Source: Acidilobaceae archaeon (GTDB lineage Archaea; Thermoproteota; Thermoprotei_A; Sulfolobales; Acidilobaceae). Taken from it: a DNA stretch of 6,759 nucleotides. Below are positions 4,528 through 6,759 of this stretch, in pieces. The stretch is from contig JALURD010000016.1 of NCBI GenBank assembly GCA_027057815.1, positions 1 to 6,759 of the forward strand, written 5' to 3'. A program made the position numbers and the translations under genes. The notes beneath the pieces were generated by a model that made no database searches, was not told the DNA's origin, and worked only from the letters and a program-made list of their open reading frames with translations. Every line of letters starts with the position of its first letter. Position 1 is the first letter of the stretch.

Positions 4528-6519
4528 TCAGCTACTTTTCATTAATCTCTTGAATTCCTCCACCGCTCTAGATACTTCCTCAACGGCCGCAGGGTCTTCT
4601 AGGGTACTGGTGTCGCCTATGGGTTTGCCCTCGAGTAGGGCGATGAGGATCCTTCTCATTATCTTGCCGCTCCTGGTCTTGGGTAGCTTCTTAACGAATA
4701 GCACCTTGGCCGGTACCGCTATCGGTCCTATCAACTTTCTTACGGTCTCCTTTAGCTCTCTTTCAAGCTCGTCGCTGGGCTCGTATCCCTCTCTTAATAC
4801 CACCACCGCGACTGGCACCTGACCCTTCACGGGGTCCGGTGCACCGACAACCGCAGCCTCACTAACTGCTGGGTGAGTTAGGATGGCGTCCTCAAGCTCT
4901 ATAGTACCGAGTCTATGGCCAGCTACGTTTAGGACTTCGTCGGCTCTGCCGAGTAGCCAGAAGTAGCCGTCTTCATCCTTGACGGCATAGTCTGCGGGAT
5001 AGTATATCCACACCCCCTCCTCGGGCCTGCTGAATCTAGCCCAGTAAGTCTTGATATACCTCTCGGGGTCTCCCCATATACCCATCAGCATGCCTGGCCA
5101 GGGCTCTTTAATCACCAGTAGCCCCTTCTCGCCAGGTCTGGCTGGAGTGCCGTCGGGCCTCAGGACATCGGCCACTATGCCTGGCAGAGGGTATGTAGCG
5201 CTGCCCGGCTTGAGCGGCACCAGGCTAATGCCCGGCGCCGGGCTAATCATTGCCGCACCTGTCTCAGTCTGCCACCAGGTGTCTACTATTGGCGCCCTTT
5301 TGCCTCCGACCTTCTCGTAGTACCACTTCCAAACCTCTGGGTTGATCGGCTCGCCGACCGTGCCTAGGATCCTGAGGGATGAGAGGTCGTGCTTTTCAAC
5401 CCACTGGTCACCGTATTTCCTGAGTAGCCTCAGCAGAGTGGGGCTGGTGTAGAATGTTGTGACCCCGTACTTCTCTATCATGGACCATATCCTCCCAGGG
5501 TCGGGGTAGTCCGGGGCTCCCTCGTACATGACCTGGCTTACACCGTGCATGAGGGGGCCGTACACTATGTATGTGTGCCCGGTTATCCAGCCGATGTCAG
5601 CCGCGCACCAATATATGTCGCCGGGCCTGGGGTCCCAGTTCCACTTGAACACGTTGTAGACGTACACCGGGTATCCGCCTACGCTATGCATTATACCCTT
5701 GGGTTTCCCGGTAGTCCCACTTGTATAGAGTATGAATAGGACGTCGTCCGACTTCCTCGGCACGGGCTTCACGTAAGCCCTCTCGGGGGCCTCCTTTATG
5801 AGGTCGTGGTACCAGACGTCCCTGCCCTCACTCCAGGGCACCTCGATACCAGCCCGTTTAACTACTATGACACGCTCAACCTTTACGCCCTGCTCTGCGG
5901 CGAGGACCACAGCCTGGTCAGCCTGCTCCTTCAGCTTAATCACGCGGCCTCTACGGTAAAAGCCGTCGGCTGTTATCAAGACCCTAGCCTTCGCGTCCAC
6001 TATCCTGTCAGCCAGGGCCTGCGGGCTGAAGCCAGAGAAGACGACGCTGTGTATAGCCCCGATTCTGGTGACCGCTAGCATTGTGGCCGGGAGCTCGGGG
6101 ATCATCGGCAGGTATATAGTAACAGTATCACCCTCCTTAACCCCCACGATCTCCTTCAGGGCCCACGCGAGCCTGTTTACCTCCCTATACAGATCCCTGT
6201 AGGTTACCACTCTCGTATCGCCGGGCTCACCCTCCCAGTAGTATGCCACCTTGTCGAAGACGCTTGTGCCCACCCAGCGGTCGAGAGCGTTGAGGTTAAT
6301 GTTAGTCTCGCCCCCGACGAACCACCTGTAAAAGGGGGCCTTCGACCTGTCGAGGACCACGTCCCAGGTCTTATACCACTCAAGCTCTCTAGCCCTCTCG
6401 GACCAGAACGACTCTATGTCCTCCACGCTCTTACGGTAGTACTCGAGGTACGCCTCTCTAGAGGGGTAGTAGACTTCACTGAAGGGGAGGGCTTCGCCGG
6501 AGCCAGTATGCTCGGCCAA
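4528..6519 (-). CDS. acs: Acetyl-CoA synthetase, AMP-forming
   Basis: Cytoplasmic enzyme that activates acetate (possibly also propionate) with ATP to acetyl-AMP, then acetyl-CoA, feeding central carbon metabolism. I prefer the TTG at 6519 (663 residues), which has a GGTG motif six bases upstream. A GTG at 6528 would add three residues but is itself part of that motif. Residues below are counted from the GTG. The N-terminal ACS domain (about 15-75) leads to VVFSGFSP (162-169), the ATP-binding loop YTSGTTGKPKG (268-278), GWITGH (313-318), VGEPI (391-395), DTWWQTETG (416-424, including the tryptophan that limits the acyl pocket in acetate enzymes), the hinge region GRADEVLNVAGHR (527-539) and PKTRSGKIMRR (616-626) with the catalytic, acetylatable lysine K622. 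The GDTSTLEDP tail is also typical. Length is normal for the family and all key motifs are intact. Acyl preference between acetate and propionate cannot be settled by eye. Confidence 0.96.
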   Translation of the reverse strand: MAEHTGSGEALPFSEVYYPSREAYLEYYRKSVEDIESFWSERARELEWYKTWDVVLDRSKAPFYRWFVGGETNINLNALDRWVGTSVFDKVAYYWEGEPGDTRVVTYRDLYREVNRLAWALKEIVGVKEGDTVTIYLPMIPELPATMLAVTRIGAIHSVVFSGFSPQALADRIVDAKARVLITADGFYRRGRVIKLKEQADQAVVLAAEQGVKVERVIVVKRAGIEVPWSEGRDVWYHDLIKEAPERAYVKPVPRKSDDVLFILYTSGTTGKPKGIMHSVGGYPVYVYNVFKWNWDPRPGDIYWCAADIGWITGHTYIVYGPLMHGVSQVMYEGAPDYPDPGRIWSMIEKYGVTTFYTSPTLLRLLRKYGDQWVEKHDLSSLRILGTVGEPINPEVWKWYYEKVGGKRAPIVDTWWQTETGAAMISPAPGISLVPLKPGSATYPLPGIVADVLRPDGTPARPGEKGLLVIKEPWPGMLMGIWGDPERYIKTYWARFSRPEEGVWIYYPADYAVKDEDGYFWLLGRADEVLNVAGHRLGTIELEDAILTHPAVSEAAVVGAPDPVKGQVPVAVVVLREGYEPSDELERELKETVRKLIGPIAVPAKVLFVKKLPKTRSGKIMRRILIALLEGKPIGDTSTLEDPAAVEEVSRAVEEFKRLMKSS

Positions 6520-6523
6520 GGAT

Positions 6524-6529
6524 CCCACC
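6524..6529 (-). promoter_or_regulatory. Ribosome binding site of the acetyl-CoA synthetase gene
   Basis: The minus strand reads GGTGGG, with its GGTG core ending six bases before the TTG at 6519. No such motif precedes the GTG at 6528, so it favours the TTG start. Confidence 0.55.
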
Positions 6530-6565
6530 CTAGTTTAGCTCGATAACAGAAAGAAAAGGTTGCTC

Positions 6566-6576
6566 GTTTTTAAAGT
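6566..6576 (-). promoter_or_regulatory. Archaeal TATA box of the acetyl-CoA synthetase gene
   Basis: The minus strand reads TACTTTAAAAA. The expected transcription start is about 25 bases downstream, near 6543, leaving a leader of about 24 bases to the TTG. A second AT-rich stretch (GTTTAAAG, about 6583-6590) lies just upstream and is a weaker candidate. Confidence 0.55.
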
Positions 6577-6600
6577 AACCTCCTTTAAACATTAGTAATA

Positions 6601-6612
6601 ACGATATATATT
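6601..6612 (+). promoter_or_regulatory. Archaeal TATA box of the divergent amidohydrolase gene
   Basis: The plus strand reads ACGATATATATT. Transcription is expected near 6632, giving a leader of about 28 bases before the TTG at 6661. It sits some 25-35 bases from the TATA box of the divergent acetyl-CoA synthetase gene, so the two promoters share a very short control region. Confidence 0.6.
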
Positions 6613-6650
6613 CATTCTCACCCACTGTAATGGGACGAAGCCCCGGAAAA

Positions 6651-6657
6651 GGGTGAT
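6651..6657 (+). promoter_or_regulatory. Ribosome binding site of the amidohydrolase gene
   Basis: GGGTGAT contains GGTGAT, a strong complement to the conserved 3' end of archaeal 16S rRNA (AUCACCU). It ends three bases before the TTG at 6661. The same bases contain a GTG (6653) and an ATG (6656) in another frame that stops within about 35 bases, so neither is used. Confidence 0.65.
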
Positions 6658-6660
6658 GAT

Positions 6661-6759
6661 TTGGAATACAACGAATACTTACCATTAGACTGTATCATAG
6701 ATGCCCATACACACATAGCTAGGGAAATGGATCCCGAGGTTGTCCTAGAAAACCTCCAC
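6661..6759 (+). CDS. Probable metal-dependent amidohydrolase, N-terminal 33 codons
   Basis: The gene runs off the right edge; only 33 codons are visible. Reading from the TTG at 6661 gives a start of MEYNEYLPLDCIIDAHTHIA, and the frame stays open to the edge. IIDAHTHI is the first beta strand of amidohydrolase-superfamily TIM barrels, in which the H-x-H pair binds a catalytic divalent metal. The following D-P-E-V-V-L-E-N-L resembles the first helix of Amidohydrolase_2 (COG2159) proteins, but TatD-like hydrolases begin in a similar way. An in-frame TAA at 6628-6630 and no other start codon between it and 6661 fix the TTG start. Substrate is unknown. It diverges from the acetyl-CoA synthetase gene across about 140 bases with its own TATA box. 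Confidence 0.75.
   Translation, partial: MEYNEYLPLDCIIDAHTHIAREMDPEVVLENLH

Noticed and set aside
6653..6659. GTGATGA, a perfect box C of an archaeal C/D guide RNA
   Set aside because: No CTGA box D or D' and no C' box follow within the usual 50-70 bases. The motif is fully explained as the ribosome binding site of the next gene.

Overview
The window reads as chromosomal DNA of a hyperthermophilic crenarchaeon (Thermoproteota), most likely of the Desulfurococcales/Acidilobales type. The evidence is moderately GC-rich DNA, heavy use of AGG and ATA codons, GTG/TTG starts placed just after GGTG-type ribosome binding sites, archaeal TATA boxes 25-45 bases ahead of genes, a tRNA-Ile with an encoded CCA, and a surface protein built for an archaeal envelope. 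I cannot name the species from sequence alone.

Layout, left to right. Positions 2-301 (+) hold the C-terminal part of a PIN-domain (VapC-like) nuclease whose start lies outside the window. After 52 bases with no visible promoter comes a radical SAM protein (354-1625, +) with an N-terminal zinc-ribbon-like segment, related to AmrS/pyruvate formate-lyase activating enzymes; it may be co-transcribed with the PIN gene. Facing it is a large surface protein (1704-4199, -): signal peptide, about six beta-propeller blades with five Asp-box motifs, a beta-sandwich, an unbroken coiled coil of about 137 residues and a C-terminal membrane anchor. Behind its promoter lies tRNA-Ile(GAT) (4361-4437, -), then an AMP-forming acetyl-CoA synthetase (4528-6519, -). 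A compact divergent promoter region (about 6541-6650) separates the synthetase from the first 33 codons of a probable amidohydrolase (6661 to the edge, +), which starts with TTG.

The genes do not form one pathway. Acetyl-CoA synthetase, the tRNA and the surface protein share a strand, but the tRNA and surface gene each seem to have their own TATA element. Every gap is under 150 bases and is accounted for. I see no insertion sequence, CRISPR array or integration scar. The most distinctive element is the stalked, membrane-anchored, Asp-box propeller protein. Its architecture recalls archaeal S-layer stalk proteins (SlaB-like) with a sialidase-like head, but it shows no sialidase catalytic set that I can recognise. 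The second point of interest is the radical SAM gene, with 16 cysteines, tandem micro-duplications at both ends and possible alternative hairpins over its ribosome binding site.
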